A stretch of DNA of 64,000 nucleotides. It comes from Acinetobacter corruptisaponis (GTDB lineage: Bacteria > Pseudomonadota > Gammaproteobacteria > Pseudomonadales > Moraxellaceae). The notes beneath the pieces are model-generated. The model saw only the letters and a program-made list of their open reading frames with translations, was not told the DNA's origin and made no database searches. Positions 43,218-53,001 of the stretch are shown in pieces (the first letter of the stretch is position 1; every line of letters begins with the position of its first letter). The DNA is taken from the NCBI RefSeq assembly GCF_030053775.1, contig NZ_CP125669.1, positions 2,847,962-2,911,961 of the forward strand, written 5' to 3'. A program made the translations under genes and the position numbers.

Positions 43218-43268
43218 AATGTCATGGCTTGCAATGGACATTCTTTCTAGCCGAGAGAATGATTTTTT
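43218..43268 (+). promoter_or_regulatory. Putative attenuator of ilvIHC
   Basis: Terminator hairpin ATTCTTTC (43240-43247) / GAGAGAAT (43253-43260), loop TAGCC, then GA and six Ts. A competing stem AATGTCAT (43218-43225) / ATGGACATT (43234-43242, one bulge) shares bases 43240-43242 with the terminator, so the two structures exclude each other. This fits transcription attenuation controlled by the leader at 43156. Confidence 0.5.
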
Positions 43269-43455
43269 GAAATATGCTTATCCCAGCATATTTTGATTCG
43301 AGATGTAAAAACAGCTTATACGGCTGATGAGTCAGAAAATTTTTCCTATTGCAGCAAAAACGAGTAGAATACGCACACTTAAAAAGTGCATAAGTTAATG
43401 AATGAAACACGGTTTATGTCTCCTATAAACTGTGCAAATACTAGGGTGAATCACG

Positions 43456-45180
43456 TTGGAACTTTTATCTGGTGGTGAAATGCTCGTTCGTGCCCTTGCG
43501 GACGAAGGCGTAGAGCATGTTTTTGGTTATCCAGGCGGCGCAGTTTTACATATCTATGACGCGCTATTTCAACAAGACAGAATCAATCATTACCTCGTAC
43601 GTCATGAACAAGCTGCTGGCCACATGGCAGATGCTTATTCGCGCGTAACAGGGAAAACAGGTGTTGTCCTTGTGACTTCTGGTCCAGGTGCGACAAATAC
43701 TGTGACTCCAATCGCAACAGCCTATATGGACTCAATCCCAATGGTGATTTTGTCTGGTCAGGTTGCGACTCATTTAATTGGTGAAGATGCATTCCAGGAA
43801 ACGGACATGGTCGGGATTTCCCGTCCAATCGTAAAACATAGTTTCCAGGTTCGTCATGCCAGCGAAATTCCTGCAATTATCAAGAAAGCATTCTATATCG
43901 CGTCTTCTGGCCGTCCAGGTCCAGTTGTGGTTGATATTCCTAAGGATGCAACCAACCCTACGGACAAATTTGCCTACGAATATCCTGAAAAAGTGAAGAT
44001 GCGTTCATATCAACCGCCTTCACGTGGTCATTCTGGTCAAATCCGTAAGGCGATTGATGAACTGATTACCGCAAAACGCCCAATGATTTATACGGGCGGT
44101 GGTGTGGTTCAGGGCAATGCGTCTGAATTATTGACTGAACTTGCACATCTATTGGGTTATCCAGTCACCAACACATTGATGGGCTTGGGTGGTTTCCCAG
44201 GCAATGACCCACAGTTTGTGGGCATGTTGGGAATGCATGGTACTTATGAAGCCAATATGGCAATGCACAATGCTGACGTGATTTTAGCGATTGGCGCACG
44301 CTTTGATGACCGTGTGACCAACAACCCAGCTAAGTTCTGTCAAAATGCCAAAGTCATTCATATTGACATCGATCCAGCAACAATTTCAAAGACGATTATG
44401 GCGCATATCCCAATTGTGGGTGCTGTAGAGCCTGTTCTTCAAGAAATGTTGGCGCAACTTAAGCAAATGAATGTATCTAAGCCAAACCCTGAAGCGATTG
44501 CTGAATGGTGGTCTCAGATTAATGAATGGCGTAAGGTACATGGCCTTAAATATGAAACACCAACTGATGGCAGCATGAAGCCACAACAGGTTGTTGAAGC
44601 ATTGGACCGTGTCACCAATGGCGAAGCGATCATTACCTCTGACGTTGGTCAACATCAGATGTTTGGTGCGTTGTACTACAAATACAAACGTCCACGTCAA
44701 TGGATCAACTCTGGTGGTTTGGGAACAATGGGCGTTGGCTTGCCGTATGCGATGGCAGCCAAGCTTGCATTTCCAGATCAGCAAGTAGTGTGTATTACGG
44801 GTGAAGCTTCAATTCAGATGTGTATTCAGGAACTTTCAACCTGTAAGCAATATGGTCTGAATGTAAAAATTCTTTGCTTGAACAACCAGGCGCTAGGCAT
44901 GGTAAAACAATGGCAGGATATGAACTACGAAGGACGTCATTCAAGTTCTTATGTCGATTCATTGCCCGATTTTGCCAAGTTAATGGAAGCTTATGGCCAT
45001 GTGGGTATTCAGATTAACCACGCTGATGAGCTGGAAGCTAAATTAGCCGAAGCGATGGCAATTAATGATAAATGTGTATTCATTAATGTCATGGTGGACC
45101 GTACTGAGCATGTATATCCAATGTTGGTTGCGGGTCAGTCGATGAAAGATATGTGGTTAGGCAAAGGGGAGCGTACATAA
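43456..45180 (+). CDS. ilvI: Acetolactate synthase large subunit
   Basis: A 574-residue ThDP enzyme making 2-acetolactate or 2-aceto-2-hydroxybutyrate for Val, Leu and Ile. The start is a TTG at 43456 with AGGGTGA upstream. Catalytic Glu51 is in R-H-E-Q-A-A-G. The ThDP/Mg motif reads T-G-E-A-S-I-Q-M instead of the common G-D-G-S. The stop overlaps the ilvH start by one base (TAATG), so the subunits are translationally coupled. Confidence 0.96.
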   Translation: MELLSGGEMLVRALADEGVEHVFGYPGGAVLHIYDALFQQDRINHYLVRHEQAAGHMADAYSRVTGKTGVVLVTSGPGATNTVTPIATAYMDSIPMVILSGQVATHLIGEDAFQETDMVGISRPIVKHSFQVRHASEIPAIIKKAFYIASSGRPGPVVVDIPKDATNPTDKFAYEYPEKVKMRSYQPPSRGHSGQIRKAIDELITAKRPMIYTGGGVVQGNASELLTELAHLLGYPVTNTLMGLGGFPGNDPQFVGMLGMHGTYEANMAMHNADVILAIGARFDDRVTNNPAKFCQNAKVIHIDIDPATISKTIMAHIPIVGAVEPVLQEMLAQLKQMNVSKPNPEAIAEWWSQINEWRKVHGLKYETPTDGSMKPQQVVEALDRVTNGEAIITSDVGQHQMFGALYYKYKRPRQWINSGGLGTMGVGLPYAMAAKLAFPDQQVVCITGEASIQMCIQELSTCKQYGLNVKILCLNNQALGMVKQWQDMNYEGRHSSSYVDSLPDFAKLMEAYGHVGIQINHADELEAKLAEAMAINDKCVFINVMVDRTEHVYPMLVAGQSMKDMWLGKGERT

Positions 45181-45671
45181 TGAGACATATTATTTCTGTA
45201 CTCGTTGAAAACGAAGCAGGTGCGCTTTCTCGTCTGGTTGGCTTGTTCAGTCAACGTGGCTACAACATTGAAACCCTCAATGTTGCACCGACAGAAGATG
45301 AAACCTTATCTCGTTTGACATTGACCACGTATGGCGATGATCACAAGATCGAGCAAATCACCAAACAACTCAACAAACTGGTTGAAGTGGTAAAGGTGGT
45401 TGACCTATCAGAAGGTTCACACATTGAGCGTGAACTGATGTTGATCAAGGTTAAGGCACTTGGTGCGGCCCGTGCGGAAATCAAGCGTACAGCTGACATT
45501 TTCCGTGCCCAAATCGTGGATGTTACGCCAACGACCTATACCATCCAGATCGCGGGTACAACAGATAAGATTGATGGTTTCATTGATGCGCTAGCAGAAA
45601 ATACCATCCTTGAGGTTGTGCGTTCAGGTGTATCGGGCATCGCTCGTGGTGAAAAGGTTTTAACAATTTAA
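45180..45671 (+). CDS. ilvH: Acetolactate synthase small (regulatory) subunit
   Basis: 163 residues from the ATG at 45180 ([14 protein letters not shown]), with AGGGGAG upstream inside ilvI. The N-terminal ACT domain gives valine feedback (G-A-L-S-R-L-V-G-L-F-S-Q-R-G-Y-N-I-E), and the C-terminal regulatory domain follows. Sometimes named ilvN. It overlaps the last base of ilvI. Confidence 0.96.
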   Translation: MRHIISVLVENEAGALSRLVGLFSQRGYNIETLNVAPTEDETLSRLTLTTYGDDHKIEQITKQLNKLVEVVKVVDLSEGSHIERELMLIKVKALGAARAEIKRTADIFRAQIVDVTPTTYTIQIAGTTDKIDGFIDALAENTILEVVRSGVSGIARGEKVLTI

Positions 45672-45757
45672 TGGCTTACCCAGTTCCTTAAATATTGGAA
45701 TTGGGTGGTTACAACAGATCTATCCTTGTAGAACAAGGGAAATGACAAAAATTTTAG

Positions 45758-46786
<1,029 letters not shown>

Positions 46787-46814
46787 TTTCTCCAATCAAT
46801 TGATTTGAATGTGA

Positions 46815-46842
46815 AGACCCACTCTATTTGAGTGGGTTTTTT
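46815..46842 (+). terminator. ilvC terminator, copy 1
   Basis: Stem ACCCACTC / GAGTGGGT with loop TATTT and six Ts. The main terminator of the ilv operon. Confidence 0.9.
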
Positions 46843-46865
46843 ATGTTTATTGTTACGTGCCTCAA

Positions 46866-46892
46866 AAAGATGAAAGCAGTGCTTTCATCTTT
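46866..46892. terminator. Second hairpin, copy 1
   Basis: Perfect 12-bp stem AAAGATGAAAGC / GCTTTCATCTTT with a three-base loop (AGT). A-rich on one side and T-rich on the other, so it may stop transcription from both strands. Confidence 0.7.
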
Positions 46893-46974
46893 ATTCGTAC
46901 CTTGGATTCAAGCGAATAAAATTGTTGATAAAGAGAAGAACTAATTTCTCAAATCAATTGATTTGAATGCGAAG

Positions 46975-47003
46975 ACCCACTCTATTTGAGTGGGTTTTTT
47001 TTA
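46975..47003 (+). terminator. ilvC terminator, copy 2
   Basis: Stem ACCCACTC / GAGTGGGT (46975-46982 with 46988-46995) followed by eight Ts, the duplicate of the terminator at 46815. Confidence 0.88.
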
Positions 47004-47025
47004 TGTTTATTGTTACGTGCCTCAA

Positions 47026-47052
47026 AAAGATGAAAGCACTGCTTTCATCTTT
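47026..47052. terminator. Second hairpin, copy 2
   Basis: Same 12-bp stem as at 46866, but the loop is ACT instead of AGT. Confidence 0.7.
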
Positions 47053-47130
47053 TTCGTACCTTGGATTCAAGCAAATAAAATCGTTGATAAAGAGTTGATA
47101 ACGAAAAGAACTAATTTTTAGTTTGATTTT

Positions 47131-47159
47131 AAAAAGCCTTGTTTCTACAAGGGTTTTTT
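47131..47159. terminator. Terminator between ilvC repeats and minus-strand gene
   Basis: Stem AAAAAGCCTTGT / ACAAGGGTTTTT with one mismatch and T/A runs on both sides. Lies 10 bases from the minus-strand stop at 47169. Confidence 0.8.
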
Positions 47160-47168
47160 GTTTTTAGC

Positions 47169-48314
47169 TTATAGTTGAGCATCCTGATGATAATCAAAAA
47201 GCCGTTTTGATGATAAATTGTAGAAATAAATACTGATTAAAGCCACGATGGCAAAAAATAATAGACTTAGACCAATAAAGTGATGTGCTGAGAAAATGAG
47301 TATAAAAACAATAACAATGGTGATTATAAATATTAAACCTAAACTTAACTCAAAATCTTTGATTACTTTCCTTTTTTCTATAGTAGGCAATAAAGCAGGC
47401 TGGCATTGCCAAATTTTAATATGTTGTGGTTGGTTGCTATATTTAAGTTTTTGATAATGATCAAACTCAATATCCTTAAAACATTCAAATAAAGCTTGTT
47501 CAAACTCTGCAAAATTGCCAATCGTTGATGGAATTTGGAAATCACAGTATTCAGGGCAATAGAAGTCAAGATGGAAATCAGAATTTTCAGTTGATCGAAC
47601 GAATTGAATCTCCTGCACTGTAAATGTGCATACTGAAGACTTAATATGAATCCCTTGATAGTGTAGTGACCAAAGCTGATTTTGGCTAAAAAACAAGGCT
47701 GATTTTGAATGGAAAAATTCCAGTTTGGTTTTGTCTGTTGGAAGTAGTCGTATTTGTAAGGGCTGATATGACTGTGGTAATAAACAGAATTCGACTTTTT
47801 GTCCAATCAACTGTTCAGGGTCAAGGGGATTTTTGAACTTCTCTATTTGTGGATAAGGAATACGAAATTTTTTTCGAATGTAATCATTTGATATATCCTG
47901 AAACTCAGCTGTTAGCTCCAGCCATTTTTGTTTTTGATTCCAGACGTGAATTTGTAAAATTTCTCCCTGTGTGGCCAAATACTGATGAGCCTCTATTTCT
48001 GGCTAGTATGGCCGTAAATAATATTTTTTAAGCGAAGAAGAGATAAAACTTTGCAGTAACAGTATACCATAGCAAATCACAGCACCCAAAAATAGCCATC
48101 TACTCTGTTCTTTCTCTAAGGGAATAAAGGGAATGAAACTAGAGAAAATTCCCAACATATAAAGTAGGAATGCAAAAGATTGGATTTTTTGCTCAAACAT
48201 TTGTCGATAGGTAAAGAAGTGAGGGAGTACAGAAACTCCAAGCTGTTTTTGCAGGTAATCTAGCTGTTCTTCGGAACTAATCTTTTTTAGTGTAATGAGG
48301 GGCTGTGATGGCAT
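47169..48314 (-). pseudogene. Membrane protein gene interrupted by an in-frame TAG
   Basis: One frame runs from the ATG at 48314 to the stop at 47169 except for a single TAG at 48003-48005. The N-terminal 103 residues (two membrane helices, about 47-62 and 73-90, ending K-K-Y-Y-L-R-P-Y) are followed directly by P-E-I-E-A-H-Q-Y and then 269 residues that could start at a TTG at 47978 and end with two more helices (about 210-255). The full product would have 381 residues. Most simply, a CAG-to-TAG change has split one gene. Family not recognised. If the stop is real, the downstream part could only be made by internal initiation or readthrough. Confidence 0.65.
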
Positions 48315-48867
48315 ACGCTACATTTTTCTTTTTGTATATGAATTGAACATATCATAATTTGGTTTTATATTTTATTCTATCATTTTGATAAGAAAAGATA
48401 TTTTAAATCTATACTTAAAAATTACATGATGGGCTGATAACAGAGTTATAACAATACAAAGATCAAAAAGGCATAATATATTTAAGCCTTAATTATTTTC
48501 CAGAAAATGGTTTAGGTAAAATGAAAACAATAAAATTGCTGGGTATTTTGATGTCCCAGTTCGATTTAAAACCTACAAAAACAAATAACTGAAATATTCG
48601 TACTGTCCAGTAAAAAATAAATAAGTCTTTGGGTAAAAAAATTGTGATAAAAAAACAATGTTTTTCATGGGTCTGAAATGATTGTGTGTTTTTATTCTAT
48701 TGATTTATAAAGTGAAAAAGACTTGACCTTATGCTAGATGATGTTATTGTTAAGGAAAGTTTATGAATGCACTATTCATATCTTTTTTGAGTGTGAAGGA
48801 TCGTTCTGAGCCTGGGCAATTTGCTCGGCAAATAAAAAAAAGTAATGGATAATCATGGAATTCCTTT
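48315..48867. other. Intergenic region before GGDEF-EAL gene
   Basis: About 550 AT-rich bases. A promoter-like pair TTGACC (48723) and TATTGT (48745, 16-base spacer) stands close to the gene. A short frame 48763-48852 (see below) is the only coding candidate. No terminator or RNA gene was recognised. Confidence 0.45.
48763..48852 (+). CDS. Possible 29-residue upstream frame
   Basis: A 29-codon frame beginning MNALFISF and ending K-K-S-N-G, with AAGGAAAG as a good ribosome binding site 5 bases before the ATG. It ends 15 bases before the MHYT-GGDEF-EAL start and might be a leader peptide or small protein. It may also be chance. Confidence 0.3.
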   Translation: MNALFISFLSVKDRSEPGQFARQIKKSNG

Positions 48868-50931
48868 ATGGTACACGTTGATTACGATAACACATTGGTC
48901 ATCGTTTCCATTCTGGTTGCGGTGGCAACATGCTATGCCGCAGTTTCAATGGAAGAGCTGGTTTTCAAGACTGCTTATAAAAAGTTTGAAAAAAGCATTC
49001 TGGTTGCAAGTGGCCTAATCCTGGGGTTGGCGATATGGGCAATGCATTTTGTGGGAATGCTGGCTAGCCATTTGCCAGAAGGCTATCATTTTGATCTCGG
49101 GTTAACGATGCTTTCCTATATGGTGGGTGCAATTGCCTCTATTTTTGCGGTGTGGCTGACTTCACGCCCAACCTTGCCTTTGCCTCGCCTGATTCTTGGT
49201 GCCGTGTTTATGGGCTTGGGTATAGCAGGTATGCATTATACAGGCATGATGGCACTTACAGTTGAACATCATCAGATGCATTATGATCCCTTACTCGTTA
49301 TTTGCTCAGTTTTAATTGCAATCAGTGGGGCTGGTCTAAGTTTCTTCTTTATCTTTAAATATAAGTCAGCAGTCAGGTATCGGATTGGACTAAAAGCCAT
49401 TGTTGCGGTGTTAATGGCGCTGAGCATTGTCGGTATGCATTACACAGGCATGGCAGCAACCTATTTTGATGAAAGTATTATTAAGGCCTTGAATGCAGCA
49501 CAGACAGAGCAAAGTGTATTGTTGTTCACAATCATCTTTATTACCAGTCTGGTGTTTGTCGCAGGTTTTGCCGTTGCGGTTTTAGAATCTAGACTGGAAG
49601 AACGTAATCAGCAACTTACCTTTATAAATAAAGAGCTTGAGATTCAGTCCCTGCATGATGCCCTAACCAAGCTGCCTAATCGTATGTATTTAACCGACTA
49701 TGCAGAGGTTGTGTTTAGTCATCATCGCTTGCATGAACAAAAGGCTGCCTTTTTATATATTGACCTAGATCGTTTTAAGTCGGTGAATGATGCGTTCGGG
49801 CATCATATTGGGGATCAGTTGTTGGTTCAGATGGCCAACCGTTTACACAATAAGCTAAATCAAAACCATAAGTTATTTCGTATAGGTGGCGATGAATTTG
49901 TCCTGATTTCTGAAAATACCGATATCAACGAGGCAATGCAGCTTGCCGAAGAAATCCTGCATTTTATTCAGGAAACTTATTTAATTGCCAGTAAAGACAT
50001 AAACATATCCGCGAGTCTTGGGATTGCGATGTATCCTGAACATGGCACCAATATTCAGGATTTGTTGATTAATGCGGATGTTGCCATGCTGGTGTCAAAA
50101 GATCAGGGGCGTAATACCTATACCGTATTCCAGTCCATGAGCGATCAGCAAGATGTACGCAGCCAGTCCAAACTGATCAATGATTTATATAAGGCGGTTG
50201 ATGAGCAGCAGTTTGTCTTATTTTACCAGCCAAAATTTACCGCGAACTATGAAGTCTGTGGTGTTGAGGCCCTGATTCGCTGGAAGCATCCAAGTTTGGG
50301 ACTGCTTACGCCACAAATGTTTATTGAAGGTGCTGAAAAAACGGGTTTAATTATTCCCATGGGATATTGGGCGCTGGAACAAGCCTGTCAACAAATTCAG
50401 AAATGGGAGCAGAGCAAAAACCAGTTTTATCCAATTGCAGTGAATCTGTCAGCATTACAGTTTGAAAATAAGAAATTATTCAGTGTCCTTGAACAATTAT
50501 TGGAAAAATATCAAATCCAGCCTCACAACCTGATTCTGGAAATTACTGAATCAACCGCAATGCATCACATTGATTCAAGTATTCGTACCCTGGAACGCCT
50601 GCGTAAGCTCGGCATTCGAATCGCAATAGATGACTTTGGAACAGGTTACTCAAGCTTCCTGTATTTAAAGGATTTACCTGTCGACGAACTCAAAATTGAC
50701 CGTGGTTTCCTGATGGATTTACAGCCTGATTCTAAAGAAGAAGCGATTTTAGAAAGTATAATTCATCTTGCTGCAAAATTAGGTTTGGTTGTCACAGCTG
50801 AGGGAGTGGAAACACAGCAACAAGCGGATATTCTTAAAAATTTAGGCTGTAATCAATTACAGGGATACTTGCTTGGCAGGCCTGTTAATATTGATAGCTT
50901 GGTCTTGCACGGGCAGCCACATTTTGCCTAA
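48868..50931 (+). CDS. MHYT-GGDEF-EAL membrane cyclic di-GMP enzyme
   Basis: 687 residues. The N-terminal MHYT sensor (about 5-240) has seven predicted membrane helices and three M-H-x-x-G-M motifs (M-H-F-V-G-M; M-H-Y-T-G-M twice), proposed to bind copper and sense O2, CO or NO. A GGDEF domain (about 265-420) has intact GGDEF at 340-344, and an EAL domain (about 435-680) has intact EAL at 467-469 with D-D-F-G-T-G-Y-S-S. Both synthesis and breakdown of c-di-GMP are possible. The start lacks a strong ribosome binding site. Confidence 0.94.
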   Translation: MVHVDYDNTLVIVSILVAVATCYAAVSMEELVFKTAYKKFEKSILVASGLILGLAIWAMHFVGMLASHLPEGYHFDLGLTMLSYMVGAIASIFAVWLTSRPTLPLPRLILGAVFMGLGIAGMHYTGMMALTVEHHQMHYDPLLVICSVLIAISGAGLSFFFIFKYKSAVRYRIGLKAIVAVLMALSIVGMHYTGMAATYFDESIIKALNAAQTEQSVLLFTIIFITSLVFVAGFAVAVLESRLEERNQQLTFINKELEIQSLHDALTKLPNRMYLTDYAEVVFSHHRLHEQKAAFLYIDLDRFKSVNDAFGHHIGDQLLVQMANRLHNKLNQNHKLFRIGGDEFVLISENTDINEAMQLAEEILHFIQETYLIASKDINISASLGIAMYPEHGTNIQDLLINADVAMLVSKDQGRNTYTVFQSMSDQQDVRSQSKLINDLYKAVDEQQFVLFYQPKFTANYEVCGVEALIRWKHPSLGLLTPQMFIEGAEKTGLIIPMGYWALEQACQQIQKWEQSKNQFYPIAVNLSALQFENKKLFSVLEQLLEKYQIQPHNLILEITESTAMHHIDSSIRTLERLRKLGIRIAIDDFGTGYSSFLYLKDLPVDELKIDRGFLMDLQPDSKEEAILESIIHLAAKLGLVVTAEGVETQQQADILKNLGCNQLQGYLLGRPVNIDSLVLHGQPHFA

Positions 50932-50967
50932 TCTTAGATAATCTGGTTTTTATATAATAATTGATTT

Positions 50968-51009
50968 CCATAAAGGCTGTTTATTTGTTCAATAGCTCAG
51001 CCTTTATGG
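50968..51009. repeat. Long-loop inverted repeat between convergent genes
   Basis: A perfect 12-bp inverted repeat CCATAAAGGCTG / CAGCCTTTATGG with an 18-base loop lies between the convergent GGDEF-EAL and hydrolase genes. No T run follows, so a terminator role is only possible. Confidence 0.6.
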
Positions 51010-51022
51010 GAAGTATGAACCT

Positions 51023-52171
51023 TTAATCAGAACGCTGGGATAGCCATTCGGTTACAACAGGCCATACAGTCTGCGGTGCCTGATTGCCTGAGACCAGCCC
51101 CATATGTCCACCTGGCACAACCTTAAATTGCTTGTCTTCACTACTGATTAAATCCATTAAAGGACGTACTGCTTCAGCAGTCACAATGATATCTGTATTA
51201 CCACCCACGGCCAGCACTGAACAGTCAATGTCTTTTAAATTGGCGGTTTGCTCACCAAATTTTACTGAACCTGTAGATAATTCATTATCAATCCAGAAAC
51301 GTAAAATAATGTCACGCATTACGCCGCCTGGGTAGGCCAGCATATTGTCCACAAAAGAGCTTGAGGTGGCATGGTTAACCACAAACTGGCGGTCATTCAG
51401 GTTCTTCACCAACTCCCAATAGTTCTTAAAGTTACCAATAGGATCAGTGAGTTTGAAGCCCAGGGTATTTTGCCATCCATGTACATGAAAGACACGGCTA
51501 GGCACTTGGTGGATACGGAAGTTGGTATTGCTGCGAACCCATTGGGCTGGAGCCGTTAAGCGCTGGTAAAATTTCCCCATGTAACCTGATTTATGGGTAT
51601 TGATAGGTGAGGCTAAAATCACCAGATTCTGAATATTTTTATCTTTAAACAAGGAGGTGTAGCATAGTGAAAGTGCACCACCTAAGCTCCAGCCAAACAG
51701 GGAAAGCTGTTGCTGACCGCTATGTTCCCGAATTTTCTCTAGAAAATCTGGCATAAATGTTTTTACATAGGTGCCGAGGTTATATTTTGCCTGACGTAGG
51801 CTTGGCGTACCCCAGTCAATCAGATATACATCAAAGCCCTGACCAAGAAAATAACGTACCAAGCTACGATTTGGGAATAAATCATAGATCAGCATATTGG
51901 CTGCTAAAGGTGGCACGATCACTAGGGGAATACGGTGTTTCTGTACTGGGGAGTCCGTATGGGGTGTGTAATGACGTAAACTGATAATTTCACGTTGATA
52001 GACCACGTCAAAGGGAGTCTTTCCAGACAATGCAAGCTGGGCCCCGCGAAAGATACGGTCTGTTGCATTGGAATATATATGACGTGCTTGATGGCTGGTA
52101 CGGCTATTAAGCACTTTTTTTGCAGTTCGTGAACGAAGCAGGGCACGTTTAACTTTCGGCAATTGAGTCAT
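51023..52171 (-). CDS. PhaC-like alpha/beta hydrolase
   Basis: 382 residues resembling class III poly(hydroxyalkanoate) synthase PhaC in length and in P-L-V-I-V-P-P-L-A-A-N, D-V-Y-L-I-D-W-G-T-P and G-G-H-M-G-L. The nucleophile box is G-W-S-L-G-G: Ser replaces the Cys that true PHA synthases use. Asp (G-N-T-D-I-I-V) and His complete a triad. It is therefore more likely a lipase/esterase-like relative than a polymerase. No phaB, phaR or phaE is nearby. Confidence 0.8.
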   Translation of the reverse strand: MTQLPKVKRALLRSRTAKKVLNSRTSHQARHIYSNATDRIFRGAQLALSGKTPFDVVYQREIISLRHYTPHTDSPVQKHRIPLVIVPPLAANMLIYDLFPNRSLVRYFLGQGFDVYLIDWGTPSLRQAKYNLGTYVKTFMPDFLEKIREHSGQQQLSLFGWSLGGALSLCYTSLFKDKNIQNLVILASPINTHKSGYMGKFYQRLTAPAQWVRSNTNFRIHQVPSRVFHVHGWQNTLGFKLTDPIGNFKNYWELVKNLNDRQFVVNHATSSSFVDNMLAYPGGVMRDIILRFWIDNELSTGSVKFGEQTANLKDIDCSVLAVGGNTDIIVTAEAVRPLMDLISSEDKQFKVVPGGHMGLVSGNQAPQTVWPVVTEWLSQRSD

Positions 52172-52547
52172 GATGAACCTAAACTCTCAGGTTGCTATTC
52201 AGTAGCGGCATATTAGAAGAAAAATGACATGAGCTCAGTGACTCATTTGCTCAACTTGTCTTACAAAATGATCAATTTGAAATAACGAGTATTTGGACAA
52301 GCTTATTTCTTTCCAGTCCTGTGTGAAGTTGAGCCTATAGATAGATAATGAATTTAAATGTGTGTTTTAAGCATTTATTTTGATGGGCAATTAATTTGAA
52401 TATTTTACATATATTCATCATTTTTTCTTAATGTATTGAAAAAATTATATTATTTATATTTCATCCTATTTTTAAAGAAATTAATCCTCATGTATTTAAT
52501 TATGTTAAACTCAATATTAAATATTTTGTTCTAATAACACATAAAAT
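52172..52547. other. AT-rich intergenic stretch
   Basis: Sequence upstream of the minus-strand hydrolase, very AT-rich from about 52340. No frame or hairpin of note. Confidence 0.5.
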
Positions 52548-52576
52548 GTTACATAGATGCTATTTTTTATTATAAT
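52548..52576 (+). promoter_or_regulatory. Sigma70-like promoter for putative small RNA
   Basis: GTTACA (52548-52553), 17-base spacer and a perfect TATAAT (52571-52576). It would start transcription near 52583 with no downstream gene before 53002 in register. Confidence 0.5.
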
Positions 52577-52582
52577 AAATGT

Positions 52583-52684
52583 GTAATTTGAGCATTTATT
52601 TGCTATATTAAATTATGAGCTACAAACCCTGAAAAGGCTCCTCATTCGCCATCTCTTTTTTATTTTTTAGAGATGGTTTTTTTT
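52583..52684 (+). ncRNA. Putative orphan small RNA
   Basis: About 100 bases between a promoter and an intrinsic terminator with no coding frame. It contains a possible first hairpin, ATGAGC (52615-52620) pairing with the GCTC/CTCAT segment (52637-52645), a C-rich single-stranded region, and a terminator stem CCATCTCT (52649-52656) / AGAGATGG (52669-52676) with eight Ts. The structure is typical of trans-acting small RNAs. Family not recognised. Confidence 0.5.
52649..52684 (+). terminator. Orphan intrinsic terminator
   Basis: An 8-bp stem CCATCTCT / AGAGATGG with a 12-base T-rich loop, then eight Ts. No plus-strand gene ends nearby, hence the small RNA proposal. Confidence 0.8.
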
Positions 52685-53001
52685 ATTGTAAAGCTGATCT
52701 AATGCCTGTTTGTGGCAAAAGTATGGGTGCTTAAACTTTCAGGATAGGAGTGATTTGCTTGTTCATTTTTATTAATTACAACAACTTAGGATTGAAAAAA
52801 TATTGCTAAAATACTTAAGATTTTGATTAATATTAATTTAATCTGTTTTCTTTTGACTTGTAAGTAAAAACACATCAACTTTTTTAAAAAAAAGCCTACA
52901 ATCCACATCCTCACTTAAGGCGAATTCAGCTAGAATAAGGAAAATCCTATTTTTTTTATTGTTAAAGTTCTTTTAATGTTGAGCTAAAGGTTGGAGTTTA
53001 C

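Larger units (their letters stand above)
42950..43455. other. Divergent regulatory region upstream of ilvI
   Basis: About 500 bases between divergent genes. It holds the putative branched-chain leader frame (43156-43203), the overlapping antiterminator and terminator hairpins (43218-43268), another hairpin (AAATATGCT / AGCATATTT near 43269-43293) and a possible -10 TAGAAT at 43365. Promoters are not assigned with confidence. Confidence 0.6.
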
